64,000 nucleotides of DNA from Methylovorus mays (GTDB taxonomy: Bacteria > Pseudomonadota > Gammaproteobacteria > Burkholderiales > Methylophilaceae): contig NZ_JAJAVG010000008.1 of the NCBI RefSeq assembly GCF_020531915.1, forward strand, positions 124,001 to 188,000. Reading direction: 5' to 3'. The translations under genes and the position numbers were made by a program. A model generated the notes under the pieces. It saw only the letters and a list, made by a program, of their open reading frames with translations, did not search any database and was not told where the DNA came from. Positions 26,756 to 38,381 of the stretch are shown one piece after another. Position 1 is the first letter of the stretch. Each line of letters begins with the position of its first letter.

Positions 26756-27556
26756 TCAGTTGGCGGAAGGCGACGCGGGCGGGCGCTTCAGCTTGCGGTA
26801 TGCCCACAAGACATACCCTGACAAGCCGTAGAGCAGTGAAACTGCGAACAGGACCTCAGCTGGACTGTAGGAAATCAGCACAAAGGCCAGCACGATCAGC
26901 AGAATCACCACAAACGGCACGCTGCTGCGCAAGTTGATATCCTTGCCACTGTAAAAGCGCAGGTCGCTCACCATGGAAATACCGGCAAATACGGTGATAC
27001 TCCAGGCCAGCCATTTCATCTTGACCCAGCCGAAGAAAATCTCGTCACCGGCAATACCATTATCAAACGCAATCCACACCAGCCCGGCCAGCAGTGCAGC
27101 GGCAGCTGGGCTGGGCAGCCCCTGAAAATAACGCTTGTCGCTTTCATCCAGCTTGGTATTGAAGCGGGCCAGGCGCAAGGCGGCACTGGCGCAATAGATA
27201 AAGGCGGCGATCCAGCCCAGCTTGCCCATGGGTTGCAAAGCCCATACATACAGCACCAGCGCAGGGGCCACGCCAAACGACACCATGTCGGAAAGGCTGT
27301 CGTATTCCGCGCCAAATGCACTTTGGGTATTGGTCATGCGGGCAACGCGCCCATCCAGGCCATCGAGGATCATCGCAATAAAAATGGCCACGGCGGCATG
27401 CTCAAAGCGACCACTCATCGCCTGCACGATGGCGTAGAACCCGGCAAACAGCGCTGCCGTCGTAAACAGGTTGGGCAGGAGATAAATGCTGCGCTCGCGC
27501 AGACTCTGTTCAACCAGTGGCTTGGTACGACGCAGACGGGGTTTGGCATCAGCCAT
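26756..27556 (-). CDS. pssA: CDP-diacylglycerol-serine O-phosphatidyltransferase
   Basis: Makes phosphatidylserine, precursor of phosphatidylethanolamine, in the inner membrane. 266 aa, about eight membrane helices. The CDP-alcohol phosphotransferase signature reads DGLDGRVARMTNTQSAFGAE followed by YDSLSD, with all aspartates kept. It is the membrane (type II, Bacillus-like) enzyme, not the soluble E. coli type. It lies upstream of leuA, and both probably share a transcript, an arrangement often seen in betaproteobacteria with ilv/leu genes. Confidence 0.95.
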   Translation of the reverse strand: MADAKPRLRRTKPLVEQSLRERSIYLLPNLFTTAALFAGFYAIVQAMSGRFEHAAVAIFIAMILDGLDGRVARMTNTQSAFGAEYDSLSDMVSFGVAPALVLYVWALQPMGKLGWIAAFIYCASAALRLARFNTKLDESDKRYFQGLPSPAAAALLAGLVWIAFDNGIAGDEIFFGWVKMKWLAWSITVFAGISMVSDLRFYSGKDINLRSSVPFVVILLIVLAFVLISYSPAEVLFAVSLLYGLSGYVLWAYRKLKRPPASPSAN

Positions 27557-27577
27557 TGCGAAACTTCCTGAAATTAA

Positions 27578-28783
<1,206 letters not shown>

Positions 28784-28858
28784 AGGTGACCCTGATCACA
28801 TAGCGAGCACGCCACAAGATGGCGGATAAATTTAGTGAGAACACCACAAGGCGCTCTA

Positions 28859-28867
28859 TGCTAGAAT
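28859..28867 (+). promoter_or_regulatory. Candidate extended -10 promoter for yajC-secDF
   Basis: TGC-TAGAAT is an extended -10 element about 60 bases before the yajC start. The matching -35 region is weak, which an extended -10 can tolerate. Recognised by eye only. Confidence 0.4.
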
Positions 28868-28925
28868 TTTTGGCTTTAGTATCAACAGTATCAATTTTAT
28901 TTAAAGTAATAGAAAGGTAGCTTCC

Positions 28926-29243
28926 GTGTTAATCAGCTCAGCTTATGCCGCATCGGCCTCCCCGGCTCCGGAATGGACCAGTTTTCTTCCCCTGGTCGTC
29001 ATCTTTGTCCTGTTCTGGTTCATGCTGATTCGTCCGCAAATGAAGCAGGCCAAAGAACAGCGCCGCATGCTGGAAGCCCTGCAAAAAGGCGACGAAGTCA
29101 TTACCGCTGGCGGTATCGTCGGCAAGGTCACCAAAGTCGGTGATGCTTATGTCTCGATTGAAATTGCACCGGAAATCAGCATCAACGTACAAAAGCAAAC
29201 CGTCCAGACCCTGCTGCCCAAGGGCACCATCAAGTCCATCTGA
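28926..29243 (+). CDS. yajC: Sec translocon accessory protein YajC
   Basis: 105 aa from a GTG start with AAAGG upstream. One N-terminal membrane segment (FLPLVVIFVLFWFMLIRPQMKQ) then a small cytoplasmic domain with EALQKGDEVITAGGIVGKV and VKQTVQTLLPKGTIK-type ending. It joins SecD and SecF in the holo-translocon. First gene of yajC-secD-secF, 110 bases from secD. Confidence 0.95.
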   Translation: MLISSAYAASASPAPEWTSFLPLVVIFVLFWFMLIRPQMKQAKEQRRMLEALQKGDEVITAGGIVGKVTKVGDAYVSIEIAPEISINVQKQTVQTLLPKGTIKSI

Positions 29244-29353
29244 ATTTAAACCAACTCGCCATTCCGTCCCATGCTCCGCACTATTTCATACATTGCACCA
29301 TCACCATGTATGGCCGAGCCTGAGGACGGAATGCGTTTTTTTCGAGCCGCATT

Positions 29354-31183
29354 ATGAATCGTTACCCCTTATGGAAATACCTACTCGTGCTGATCACCCT
29401 GGTGCTCGGCGTGGTGTACTCGCTGCCTAATCTGTTTGGTGAATCGCCAGCAGTCCAGGTATCGACAGCCAAGAGCTCCGCAAAACTCGACCCCGCATTG
29501 CTGGGGCAGGTTGAAGATATCCTGAAACAGGAAAAAATCACCTATGAAGCGGTGTTTCTTGATACCAATGGCGTCAAGGTACGATTTGAAAATGCGGACA
29601 CGCAGATCAATGCCAAGGATGTGCTGCAAGGCAAGCTGGGCAAGGATTATGTCGTAGCGCTCAACCTGATCTCACGCTCACCTTCCTGGCTGCGCAGCAT
29701 CGGTGCCCTGCCCATGTACCTGGGTCTGGATCTGCGCGGAGGTGTTCACTTCCTGCTGCAAGTAGACATGAAAGCCGCCCTGGACAAGGCTGCAGAACGT
29801 TATGTCGGTGACTTCCGTAGCGCACTGCGCAAGGAGCGCGTCGCTTATATGGGCGTCAGCCGTGATGGCCAGGCCGTGCAGGTACGCTTCAGCAGCGCTG
29901 CTGAACTGGAGAAAGGCAAAAAGATCCTGAACAAGGAATACCCGGATCTGACGTTCCGTGACATTGATAGCGGCAACGACAAGCTGCTGATTGCCACGCT
30001 CAATCTGCAAGCGCAAAAGCGCATCCAGGAGTTTGCGCTCAAGCAGAATATTCAAACCCTGCATAACCGGGTGAACGAACTGGGCGTTGCCGAACCGATC
30101 ATCCAGCAGCAAGGTCTGGATCGCATCGTCATTCAGTTACCAGGCGTGCAGGATACTGCCAAGGCCAAGGAAATCCTCGGCCGTACCGCTACGCTTGAAA
30201 TCCGCATGGTAGACGAAGAAAAGAGCGATATGACCACACTGGACAAAGCCAGCAAGGGTCAGGTGCCATTTGGTGACGAGTATTATGTAGAACGAAATGG
30301 CCAGCCTATTCTAGTGAAGAAAAACGTCGTGCTGACCGGTGATTACATCACGGATGCAGGTCCTGGCCTGGACCAGCAAAACGGCGAGTCCGTCGTGCAT
30401 GTGACACTGGATGCTCGCGGCGCCCGCATCTTCAAACAAGCCACCAAAGAAAACGTTGGCAAGCGCATGGCGATTCTGCTGATTGAAAAAGGACAAGCCG
30501 AAGTCATTACCGCACCCGTCATCCGCGAAGAAATTGGCGGCGGCCGCGTGCAGATTTCCGGCATGGCCAACGTGCAGGAAGCCACTGATGTTTCGTTGCT
30601 GTTGCGCGCTGGCGCCCTGGCTGCGCCGATGGATATCATCGAAGAACGTACCGTTGGCCCAAGCATGGGTGAAGAAAACATCAAGCGCGGCTGGCACTCC
30701 ACCCTGTGGGGCTTTGCTGCGATTGCCGTGTTCATGATCATCTACTACATGCTGTTCGGTAGCGTGTCGGTGCTGGCGCTGGGCGTCAACCTGCTGCTGC
30801 TGACCGCCGTGCTGTCGCTGCTGCAGGCCACGCTCACCCTGCCAGGCCTGGCGGCGATTGCGCTGACGCTGGGGATGGCGATTGACGCCAACGTGCTGAT
30901 CAATGAGCGCATTCGTGAAGAGCTGCGCAATGGCAATACGCCTCAGGCCGCGATTCACGCCGGCTATGACCGTGCCTTCGATACCATTCTGGACTCCAAC
31001 GTGACCACCATGATCGCCGGTCTCGCCCTGTTCATGTTTGGCTCCGGTCCGGTCAAGGGCTTTGCCGTGGTGCACGTGCTGGGCATATTGACTTCCATGT
31101 TCAGCGCCGTGGTGGTTTCGCGCGCGCTGGTCAACCTGATTTACGGTTACCGCCGCAAGATCAGCAAGCTGTCCATCGGCTGA
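29354..31183 (+). CDS. secD: Protein translocase subunit SecD
   Basis: Proton-driven motor subunit that pulls secreted proteins out on the periplasmic side. 609 aa: TM1 near the N-terminus (YLLVLITLVLGVVYSLPNLF), large periplasmic P1 domain with DLRGGVHFLLQVD near 118, a central QGLDRIVIQLPGVQD, then five clustered membrane segments with MAIDANVLINERIREE (functional Asp in TM4). Overlaps in function with secF, which follows after 38 bases. Confidence 0.97.
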   Translation: MNRYPLWKYLLVLITLVLGVVYSLPNLFGESPAVQVSTAKSSAKLDPALLGQVEDILKQEKITYEAVFLDTNGVKVRFENADTQINAKDVLQGKLGKDYVVALNLISRSPSWLRSIGALPMYLGLDLRGGVHFLLQVDMKAALDKAAERYVGDFRSALRKERVAYMGVSRDGQAVQVRFSSAAELEKGKKILNKEYPDLTFRDIDSGNDKLLIATLNLQAQKRIQEFALKQNIQTLHNRVNELGVAEPIIQQQGLDRIVIQLPGVQDTAKAKEILGRTATLEIRMVDEEKSDMTTLDKASKGQVPFGDEYYVERNGQPILVKKNVVLTGDYITDAGPGLDQQNGESVVHVTLDARGARIFKQATKENVGKRMAILLIEKGQAEVITAPVIREEIGGGRVQISGMANVQEATDVSLLLRAGALAAPMDIIEERTVGPSMGEENIKRGWHSTLWGFAAIAVFMIIYYMLFGSVSVLALGVNLLLLTAVLSLLQATLTLPGLAAIALTLGMAIDANVLINERIREELRNGNTPQAAIHAGYDRAFDTILDSNVTTMIAGLALFMFGSGPVKGFAVVHVLGILTSMFSAVVVSRALVNLIYGYRRKISKLSIG

Positions 31184-31221
31184 TGCGACCTCACGTAAAC
31201 GACTAGATACGAGTAAAGATC

Positions 31222-32160
31222 ATGGAAATTTTCAAGATTAAAAAAGACATACCGTTTATGAGCTATGGTCGCCTGACGACCGCGATTTCGCTCATTACCT
31301 TCCTGCTGTCGGTGTTCTTCCTGGCGCACCGCGGCCTTAACCTTGGCGTCGACTTCACTGGCGGCACCATGATGGAAGTCAGCTATCCGCAGGCCGCGGA
31401 TATCGGGAAAATCCGCGAGGCCGTCGACAGCGTGGGGCTGAAAGATGCCACGGTGCAAAACTTCGGCACCAGCCGCGATGTGCTGATCCGGCTACCACTC
31501 AAGCCTGAGCTTTCGATCTCGGCGTTGTCCGAGCAAGTGCTGACGGCCCTGCAGAAAGCAGACCCCAACGTCAAAATGAATCGCGTTGAATCCGTGGGCG
31601 CACAGGTAGGACAGGAACTCTACGAAAATGGCGCACTGGCCCTGTTGCTGGTGTCCATCGGCATCATGGCCTATCTCGCCCTGCGCTTTGAATGGCGCTT
31701 TGCGGTCGCCGCCGTCATTGCCAACATGCATGACGTGGTGATCATTCTGGGCTTCTTTGCCTTCTTCCAATGGGAATTCAACCTCACGGTGCTGGCTGCC
31801 GTGTTGGCAGTATTGGGTTACTCGGTGAATGAATCCGTAGTGGTATTTGACCGCGTACGAGAAAACTTCCGCAAGATGCGCAAAGCCGGCGTGCAGGAAG
31901 TCATCAATAATGCGATCACCCGCACCATGTCACGTACCGTCATCACCCACTTCTCGACCCAGCTGATGGTGTTGTCCATGCTGTTTTTTGGTGGCGAAGT
32001 GCTGCATAACTTCTCATTGGCACTGACCATTGGCATCCTGTTCGGCATTTACTCTTCTGTACTGGTTGCCAGCCCGATTGCCATGTATCTGGGCGTATCG
32101 CGCGAGAATCTGATGACCGGCGCTGAAAAGAAGCCAGCCGCAGCCGACGCACAACCTTGA
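31222..32160 (+). CDS. secF: Protein translocase subunit SecF
   Basis: 312 aa, six membrane segments. Markers: GVDFTGGTMMEVSYP after TM1, VLGYSVNESVVVFDRVRENFRK in TM4 and SRTVITHFSTQLMVLSMLFFGG. Works with SecD as a heterodimer on SecYEG. The C-terminal tail is short and hydrophilic (GAEKKPAAADAQP). Confidence 0.97.
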   Translation: MEIFKIKKDIPFMSYGRLTTAISLITFLLSVFFLAHRGLNLGVDFTGGTMMEVSYPQAADIGKIREAVDSVGLKDATVQNFGTSRDVLIRLPLKPELSISALSEQVLTALQKADPNVKMNRVESVGAQVGQELYENGALALLLVSIGIMAYLALRFEWRFAVAAVIANMHDVVIILGFFAFFQWEFNLTVLAAVLAVLGYSVNESVVVFDRVRENFRKMRKAGVQEVINNAITRTMSRTVITHFSTQLMVLSMLFFGGEVLHNFSLALTIGILFGIYSSVLVASPIAMYLGVSRENLMTGAEKKPAAADAQP

Positions 32161-32246
32161 GCGGACGCGCATCCCGCTTCCGACTTCCTTGACAATAGCG
32201 CTCCATCAAAGGGAAACTAGCGTTATCGCTTAACGCCTGTTTCCCC

Positions 32247-33506
32247 TTGGACACCATTCCCTTACCCATGCAGCTCGGCGCTCTTGCCGTGCTGCTTTTG
32301 ATTTCCGCTTTTTTTTCCATCGCTGAAACCAGCCTGATGTCGCTCAACCGCTACCGGTTGCGGCATCTAGCAAAAGGCGGCCACCGTGGCGCCCGCCTCG
32401 CCAGCCACCTGCTAAGCAAAACGGACAAGCTGCTTGGCGTCATACTGCTTGGTAACAACTTTGCGAATGCCGCCTCTGCCACCCTGGTTACGGTCATTAG
32501 CGTGCAGCTGCTGGGGGAAGGCGAGTGGGTGCTGATGATAGGTACACTGAGCGTCACTTTCTTCATACTCGTGTTCAGCGAGATATCCCCCAAGGTCATT
32601 GCAGCGGCCTACCCGGAAAAACTGGCGTTTGCCGCCAGCTACATACTTTACCCCTTGCTGAAGGTGTTATATCCGGCTGTCTGGTTCGTAAATCTATTTG
32701 TCAGCGGCCTGTTGCGCCTGCTGGGAATACGCGTCAATTTTGCCGACCACAATCACGCCATTTCCATGGAAGAGTTGCGCAGCATCGTCAGCGATTCAGC
32801 CAACTACATTCCCAAGAATCATCGCACCATCTTGCTGAACCTGTTTGAGCTGGAAAAGATCACGGTAGATGACGTCATGACCGCGCATACCCTGATCGAC
32901 ACCATCGACATGGATGCTCCACTGGATGACATATTGCAGCATATCTCCAGCAGCCATCACACCCAGTTACCGGTCAAGCAGGGCCCCGGGGAAGAAATTA
33001 TTGGCTTCATTCATGTCCGGCGCGTCATCAACCAGCTGCGTGGTGGCGAACTGGATAAGGAGGCCTTGCAAGAGATTATCGCCGACCCCTACTTTGTGCC
33101 TTCAGGTACCCCGCTCTACACCCAGATGCAGCAGTTTCAGGAGCAGCAGCAACGCATGGGGCTGGTGGTGGACGAATACGGTGAACTGAAAGGTCTGGTG
33201 ACGCTCGAAGACATACTGGAAGAGATCATTGGCGACTTCACCACCCAGTCACCACTGCGCACCAGCAAGTACATCCACGAAGAAGATGGCAGCTGGCTGG
33301 TGGATGGTTCCAGCAGCCTGCGCGATCTAAATCGCAAACTGGGCTTGAATTTACCGCTGGATGGCCCCAAAACATTAAATGGATTGGTACTTGAGCATTT
33401 TGAGGATATTCCGGAGCCCAGCACCAGCTTCAAGATTGGCACACACGCCCTGGAAATCGTGCAAACCCATGACCGTATCGTCAAGAGCGTCCGCATTTAC
33501 CCCTAG
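32247..33506 (+). CDS. CNNM/CorC-type transporter-associated protein (DUF21-CBS-CorC_HlyC)
   Basis: 419 aa from a TTG at 32247, kept because it gives the family-like N-terminus MDTIPLPMQLG; an ATG seven codons later is the alternative. DUF21 domain of three or four membrane helices (1-190, FFSIAETSLMSLNRYRLRHLA), CBS pair (about 205-330), and a C-terminal CorC_HlyC domain (DGSSSLRDLNRKLGL). Bacterial members are linked to Mg2+/Co2+ export and resistance, on family knowledge. Follows secF by 86 bases on the same strand, a neighbourhood seen in related bacteria. Confidence 0.87.
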   Translation: MDTIPLPMQLGALAVLLLISAFFSIAETSLMSLNRYRLRHLAKGGHRGARLASHLLSKTDKLLGVILLGNNFANAASATLVTVISVQLLGEGEWVLMIGTLSVTFFILVFSEISPKVIAAAYPEKLAFAASYILYPLLKVLYPAVWFVNLFVSGLLRLLGIRVNFADHNHAISMEELRSIVSDSANYIPKNHRTILLNLFELEKITVDDVMTAHTLIDTIDMDAPLDDILQHISSSHHTQLPVKQGPGEEIIGFIHVRRVINQLRGGELDKEALQEIIADPYFVPSGTPLYTQMQQFQEQQQRMGLVVDEYGELKGLVTLEDILEEIIGDFTTQSPLRTSKYIHEEDGSWLVDGSSSLRDLNRKLGLNLPLDGPKTLNGLVLEHFEDIPEPSTSFKIGTHALEIVQTHDRIVKSVRIYP

Positions 33507-33645
33507 CATCCCGGCCTGCTTTGCCTTGGGAGGCTAGGCGGGCGCGAAATTTGCATTCATATCATCAATCAGTTGAACTGGCCGGATTACCCACATTTAA
33601 TTCAGGCTTGAATTATTTCTGATTCGGCTCAAAATAGGCATCACT

Positions 33646-33957
33646 ATGGCAAGTACGAAGCATCAAGAGGGAATCGTTACAGAAAAGCAAACGGCTCGGC
33701 CTAAACCCCCGTCCATGTATAAAGTAATTCTGCTGAACGACGATTACACCCCCATGGAATTTGTTGTAGAAGTGATTCAGCGTTTTTTTAACAAAAGCCG
33801 TGAACAGGCGACGCAAATCATGCTCAAAGTTCATACGGAAGGCGCAGGTATCTGTGGCGTTTATCCGCACGACATCGCCGAAACCAAAGTAAATCAGGTA
33901 TTGGGTTATGCCCGTGAATATCAACATCCGCTGCAATGCGCAATGGAAGAAGTCTGA
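33646..33957 (+). CDS. clpS: ATP-dependent Clp protease adaptor ClpS
   Basis: 103 aa. Adaptor that feeds N-end-rule substrates to ClpA. Core motifs: [20 protein letters not shown] (with the [10 protein letters not shown] pocket residues), [19 protein letters not shown] and [20 protein letters not shown]. Stop lies 11 bases before the clpA start, so they are co-transcribed. Confidence 0.97.
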   Translation: MASTKHQEGIVTEKQTARPKPPSMYKVILLNDDYTPMEFVVEVIQRFFNKSREQATQIMLKVHTEGAGICGVYPHDIAETKVNQVLGYAREYQHPLQCAMEEV

Positions 33958-33968
33958 GGAAGTGCAAA

Positions 33969-36254
33969 ATGATCGCCCAGGAACTTGAAGTCTCACTACA
34001 TATGGCCTTTATGGACGCCAGGCAAAAACGCCATGAGTTAATCACGGTGGAACACCTGCTGCTGGCCATGATAGACAACCCCACAGCGGCGGACGTGCTG
34101 CGCTCCTGCGGTGCCAATCTCGACACTTTGCGTTCCGAACTGGTGCACTACATTGAGGAACATACCCCCATTGTAGAAGGCTCGGATGAGGTAGACACCC
34201 AGCCTACACTCGGCTTCCAGCGCGTTATTCAGCGCGCGATTCTGCACGTGCAGTCTTCCGGCAAGAAAGAAGTCACTGGCGCCAACGTGCTGGTCGCCAT
34301 CTATGGCGAAAAGGATTCGCACGCTGTTTTCTTCCTGCATCAGCAAGGCATTACGCGTCTGGACGTGGTGAATTTCATCGCCCATGGCGTCGCCAAAGTC
34401 ACCGACAACACCAGCAAGCGTGCAGAAACGGAGCAGGAAGCTGAAGCGGAAGCCGCGCCCGGCAGCGCCTTGGAAAGTTTCACGCTCAACCTAAACCAGC
34501 AGGTGCTGGCAGGCAAGATCGACCCCCTGATCGGGCGTGGCAATGAAATCGAGCGCGTGATTCAAACCCTTTGCCGTCGTCGCAAGAACAACCCCTTGCT
34601 GGTTGGCGAAGCTGGTGTAGGCAAGACCGCCATTGCCGAAGGCCTCGCACGTCGTATTGTCGAAGGCAATGTGCCTGAAGTGCTGGCCAATGCCGTTATC
34701 TATTCACTGGACATGGGTGCGCTGCTGGCTGGCACCAAGTACCGCGGCGATTTTGAGCAACGCCTCAAAGCCGTGATGAAAAAACTGGCCGAGCAACCGG
34801 AAGCTGTCCTGTTCATTGATGAAATTCATACACTGATTGGCGCAGGTGCAGCCAGTGGCGGCACCTTGGATGCGTCCAACCTGCTGAAGCCAGCTCTGTC
34901 AAATGGCTCGCTGAAATGTATAGGTGCGACCACCTATCAGGAATACCGAGGCATTTTTGAGAAAGATCACGCGCTGTCCCGCCGCTTCCAGAAAGTGGAT
35001 GTGGTGGAACCCACCGTGGCCGAAACCGTTGAAATACTCAAGGGCCTGAAGTCGCGCTTTGAGCAGCACCACAGTGTGAAATACACCATGGCCGCCTTGA
35101 GCACTGCCGCTGAGCTTGCAGCCAAGTACATCAATGACCGTCACCTGCCAGACAAGGCGATTGATGTGATTGATGAGGCCGGTGCTGCGCAGCGCATCCT
35201 GCCGAAGTCCAAGCAGAAGAAAGTCATTGGCAACAAGGAAATCGAAGACATCATTGCCAAGGTGGCCCGTATTCCGCCCAAGAACATCTCCAGTGATGAC
35301 CGTAATGCGCTGAAAACGCTGGAGCGCGACCTCAAGGCGACCGTGTTCGGTCAGGACAAGGCGATCGAGGCATTGTCTGCTGCCATCAAGATGGCACGCA
35401 GCGGTCTAGGTAGCACCAACAAGCCTATCGGCTCATTCCTGTTCTCCGGCCCTACGGGTGTTGGCAAAACCGAAGTGGCACGCCAGCTTGCCTATACGCT
35501 GGGCATAGAGCTGATTCGCTTTGACATGTCGGAGTACATGGAGCGTCATGCAGTATCGCGCCTGATTGGTGCGCCTCCTGGCTATGTGGGCTTTGAGCAG
35601 GGCGGCCTCATGACTGAGGCCATCAACAAGCATCCATATTGCGTGCTGTTGCTGGACGAGATTGAAAAGGCCCACCCGGATATTTTCAATATCCTGCTGC
35701 AGGTGATGGACCATGGCACGCTGACCGATAACAACGGCCGCAAGGCGGATTTCCGCAATGTCACCATCATCATGACCACCAATGCGGGAGCAGAAGCCAT
35801 CTCCAAGACGAGTATCGGCTTTACGCTGGGCAAGACAGCGGGTGACGATCTGGCCGAAATTAAGCGCCTGTTCAGCCCCGAGTTCCGCAATCGTCTGGAT
35901 GCCACGGTATCGTTTGCACCACTGTCGCAGGAAATCATCATGCGCGTGGTCGACAAGTTCCTCATGCAACTGGAAGATCAGCTGCACGAGAAGAAAGTCG
36001 AAGTCACCTTTACCGATGCACTCAAGGCTTATCTCGGCAAGAAGGGCTTCGACCCACTGATGGGCGCACGTCCGATGGCACGCCTGATTCAGGACACCAT
36101 ACGCCGCGGTCTGGCCGACGAGTTGCTGTTTGGGCGCCTGGCCAATGGTGGTCGCGTCGAAGTGGATATCGACGAGAACGATGCCATCCAGCTGCATTTT
36201 GAGGATGGGGACACCAACAATAGCCCCGCTCTGGAAACGCATACGGCAGACTGA
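33969..36254 (+). CDS. clpA: ATP-dependent Clp protease ATP-binding subunit ClpA
   Basis: AAA+ unfoldase for ClpP. 761 aa from the ATG at 33969 (GAGGAAG upstream). N-domain with two repeats (1-145), first AAA module with [15 protein letters not shown] near 212 and [14 protein letters not shown], second AAA module with [15 protein letters not shown] near 493, [13 protein letters not shown] and a ClpP-binding loop region. Ends in a terminator 15 bases later. Confidence 0.97.
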   Translation: MIAQELEVSLHMAFMDARQKRHELITVEHLLLAMIDNPTAADVLRSCGANLDTLRSELVHYIEEHTPIVEGSDEVDTQPTLGFQRVIQRAILHVQSSGKKEVTGANVLVAIYGEKDSHAVFFLHQQGITRLDVVNFIAHGVAKVTDNTSKRAETEQEAEAEAAPGSALESFTLNLNQQVLAGKIDPLIGRGNEIERVIQTLCRRRKNNPLLVGEAGVGKTAIAEGLARRIVEGNVPEVLANAVIYSLDMGALLAGTKYRGDFEQRLKAVMKKLAEQPEAVLFIDEIHTLIGAGAASGGTLDASNLLKPALSNGSLKCIGATTYQEYRGIFEKDHALSRRFQKVDVVEPTVAETVEILKGLKSRFEQHHSVKYTMAALSTAAELAAKYINDRHLPDKAIDVIDEAGAAQRILPKSKQKKVIGNKEIEDIIAKVARIPPKNISSDDRNALKTLERDLKATVFGQDKAIEALSAAIKMARSGLGSTNKPIGSFLFSGPTGVGKTEVARQLAYTLGIELIRFDMSEYMERHAVSRLIGAPPGYVGFEQGGLMTEAINKHPYCVLLLDEIEKAHPDIFNILLQVMDHGTLTDNNGRKADFRNVTIIMTTNAGAEAISKTSIGFTLGKTAGDDLAEIKRLFSPEFRNRLDATVSFAPLSQEIIMRVVDKFLMQLEDQLHEKKVEVTFTDALKAYLGKKGFDPLMGARPMARLIQDTIRRGLADELLFGRLANGGRVEVDIDENDAIQLHFEDGDTNNSPALETHTAD

Positions 36255-36268
36255 GTTCAGTCCACACG

Positions 36269-36305
36269 AAAAGCCCCCGCTCCAGCGATGGACGGGGGCT
36301 TTTTT
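36269..36305. terminator. clpSA terminator
   Basis: AAAAGCCCCCG ... CGGGGGCTTTTTT. The outer GC stem encloses a smaller TCCA-GCGA-TGGA stem, then six T. Strong on the plus strand and A-flanked for the convergent GST gene. Confidence 0.92.
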
Positions 36306-36349
36306 CATAGCGGCCCTGATGGATAGAGGCGCCAAGAATTACTGAAAGC

Positions 36350-36988
36350 TCAGGCGATACGCGGGGACTCGGCCGTCGGCTCCTGCCAGGTAGGATATTT
36401 TTCCATGATGGACTCAAACAGCGGACTTTGTATCCGCTGCGCCAGCCACATCTTCAACAGAGGATAAGGGGCGGCCGCAAACCAGTCAGGTTCCACCATG
36501 GAAAACTGCCGTACAAACGGGAATATGGCGATGTCGGCATACGTCGGGCTTGTACCCAACAGGCATCCATGCAGATGCAAACTGGACTCCAGCACCTGCA
36601 GGAAGCGTTCGCCATCCGCGCGGTAAGTGCTTTGTGGATGTTCCGGATAACGATCCGGATATTTATAGCGATCCAGAGCTCGCTTGAATTCTTCGTCGTT
36701 TTGCTTCACCAGCGCATGCATGGCAGCGTCACTTTGCCCCAGCCATTGTTCGGGGTCATGCTTCGCCAGCGCCCATTGCATGATATCCAGGCTTTGATCA
36801 ATCACCTGGCCGTCGGGCAATATCAGGACGGGAACAGTCGCCTTTGGAGAGACCAGGCGTAAGTGTTGCGGTTTATCGCGCAGGGAAATTTCACGAATCT
36901 CGACGTCAATGCCCGCATACCGCAAGGCCATACGCGCCCGCATCGCATAAGGGCAACGACGATAGGAGTACAGAATAGGCAGGGACAT
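36350..36988 (-). CDS. Glutathione S-transferase family protein
   Basis: 212 aa from the ATG at 36988. Thioredoxin-like N-terminal domain beginning LPILYSYRRCPYAMRARMAL (a CPYA glutaredoxin-2-like motif), with cis-Pro in KATVPVLILPDGQVI and QSLDIMQWAL for glutathione binding. All-alpha C-terminal domain (GTSPTYADIAIFPFVRQF). The Cys in CPYA suggests a Cys-type (omega/glutaredoxin-like) GST. The ATG shares one base with the stop of the DUF2892 gene, so the pair is translationally coupled. Confidence 0.85.
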   Translation of the reverse strand: MSLPILYSYRRCPYAMRARMALRYAGIDVEIREISLRDKPQHLRLVSPKATVPVLILPDGQVIDQSLDIMQWALAKHDPEQWLGQSDAAMHALVKQNDEEFKRALDRYKYPDRYPEHPQSTYRADGERFLQVLESSLHLHGCLLGTSPTYADIAIFPFVRQFSMVEPDWFAAAPYPLLKMWLAQRIQSPLFESIMEKYPTWQEPTAESPRIA

Positions 36989-37191
36989 CAATCGTCGACA
37001 GGCGGCGTACACGTACTCACGCCAAACAAGGCATAGGCAGGGCACCAGCGCAATATTCCCGTCATCAGATACACAATACCCAACAGACCAAGCCAGCGCC
37101 ATGGCGACTGTATCCAGAACATGGCGCCTAGCAATGCCACGCCTGATACTATTCGCATCACACTATCATTCGAGCCCACATTTTTGCGCAT
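36988..37191 (-). CDS. DUF2892 (YgaP-like) small membrane protein
   Basis: 67 aa. N-terminal MRKNVGSNDSVMRIVSGVALL followed by two short hydrophobic segments and a Cys-Pro containing ILRWCPAYALFG, which together identify the YgaP-type transmembrane domain. Here it stands alone without the rhodanese part. Linked to a GST, which suggests a thiol-related role (inference). Confidence 0.82.
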   Translation of the reverse strand: MRKNVGSNDSVMRIVSGVALLGAMFWIQSPWRWLGLLGIVYLMTGILRWCPAYALFGVSTCTPPVDD

Positions 37192-37206
37192 GACCCTCTC
37201 CCGACA

Positions 37207-38226
37207 TTAGCCGATCGCGACACAAGCCTCTTTTACCAGCGACGGACCGCGATAGACCAATCCGCTGTAGAGTTGAACCAGGCTGGCACCCGCCTCGATT
37301 TTCTCGCGGGCATCATCTCCCGACAAAATACCGCCGACACCGATGATAGGCAATGCGCCTGCAAGCTGCGTCGCCAATGCATGAATCACACGAGTTGAAA
37401 GGTTGCGTACGGGTGCACCTGACAAGCCGCCCGTCTCGGTGGCGTGCGGCAGCCCCTCCACCGCGGTACGCGACAAAGTGGTATTCGTCGCGATTACCGC
37501 ATCCATATTGTGCTGCATCAGCAAGCGGGCAATTTCGGTAATCTGCTCATCCTGCAGATCCGGTGCAATTTTCAGGGCCACCGGCACATACCGGCCATGC
37601 TGATCGGCCAGCACTTGCTGCTCGCGCTTCAAGGCAGCCAGCAGTTGTGAGAGGGCTTCCTTCTCCTGCAGTTGACGCAGATTCTTGGTGTTGGGTGAAG
37701 AGATGTTCACCGTAATGTAACTGGCATGGGCGTAGACTTTACGCATGCAAATCAGATAGTCATCCACCGCACGCTCATTCGGGGTATCGAAATTCTTGCC
37801 GATATTGATGCCAAGAATGCCGCGATATTGCGCTTTTTGCACATTTTCCAGCAGCTGATCCACGCCGTGATTATTAAACCCAAAGCGGTTAATGATCGCG
37901 TTAGCCGCAGGCAAGCGAAACATGCGGGGCTTGGGGTTACCGGGCTGTGCCCGTGGCGTGACCGTTCCCACTTCAATAAAACCGAAACCCAGCCGGGCCA
38001 GACCATCAATGCATGCGCCGTTTTTATCCAGACCCGCTGCCAGGCCCACCGGATTGGGAAAATCCAGGCCCATGACACGGCGCGGGGTGGCAGGCAATGC
38101 GCCCTGCCCTAATATGCGATTTACGCCATAGCGTTCGCCCGTGCGCAGTGCTTGCAAAGTGAGGTCATGGGCACGCTCGGCATCCAGCGTGAACAAGAGT
38201 GGTTTAGCCAGGGAGTAGAGATTCAT
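37207..38226 (-). CDS. pyrD: Dihydroorotate dehydrogenase (quinone), class 2
   Basis: Fourth step of pyrimidine synthesis; membrane-associated, electrons to quinone. 339 aa. N-terminal helices ([20 protein letters not shown]) bind the membrane. FMN site: [33 protein letters not shown] with catalytic Ser, [28 protein letters not shown] and [18 protein letters not shown]. Followed by DUF2892 and GST genes. Confidence 0.97.
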   Translation of the reverse strand: MNLYSLAKPLLFTLDAERAHDLTLQALRTGERYGVNRILGQGALPATPRRVMGLDFPNPVGLAAGLDKNGACIDGLARLGFGFIEVGTVTPRAQPGNPKPRMFRLPAANAIINRFGFNNHGVDQLLENVQKAQYRGILGINIGKNFDTPNERAVDDYLICMRKVYAHASYITVNISSPNTKNLRQLQEKEALSQLLAALKREQQVLADQHGRYVPVALKIAPDLQDEQITEIARLLMQHNMDAVIATNTTLSRTAVEGLPHATETGGLSGAPVRNLSTRVIHALATQLAGALPIIGVGGILSGDDAREKIEAGASLVQLYSGLVYRGPSLVKEACVAIG

Positions 38227-38336
38227 GGCGCAATTCTACTGCAAAATCCCGGAGATTCCGGAGGAAATATACGCGCAGATGGCGACTGAAAGGGGCGGAC
38301 AACCCTCATTATCCGCCGCTACCCAGAGATAGCAGA

Positions 38337-38354
38337 AAGGCCCCACAGGGCCTT
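38337..38354 (-). terminator. Hairpin after PII-like gene 1
   Basis: AAGGCCC-TGTG-GGGCCTT on the minus strand, followed by TCTGCT rather than a full T run. Position 28 bases after the stop supports a weak terminator. Confidence 0.5.
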
Positions 38355-38381
38355 GGCCAATCATGCACTGGCGTGCTGGAC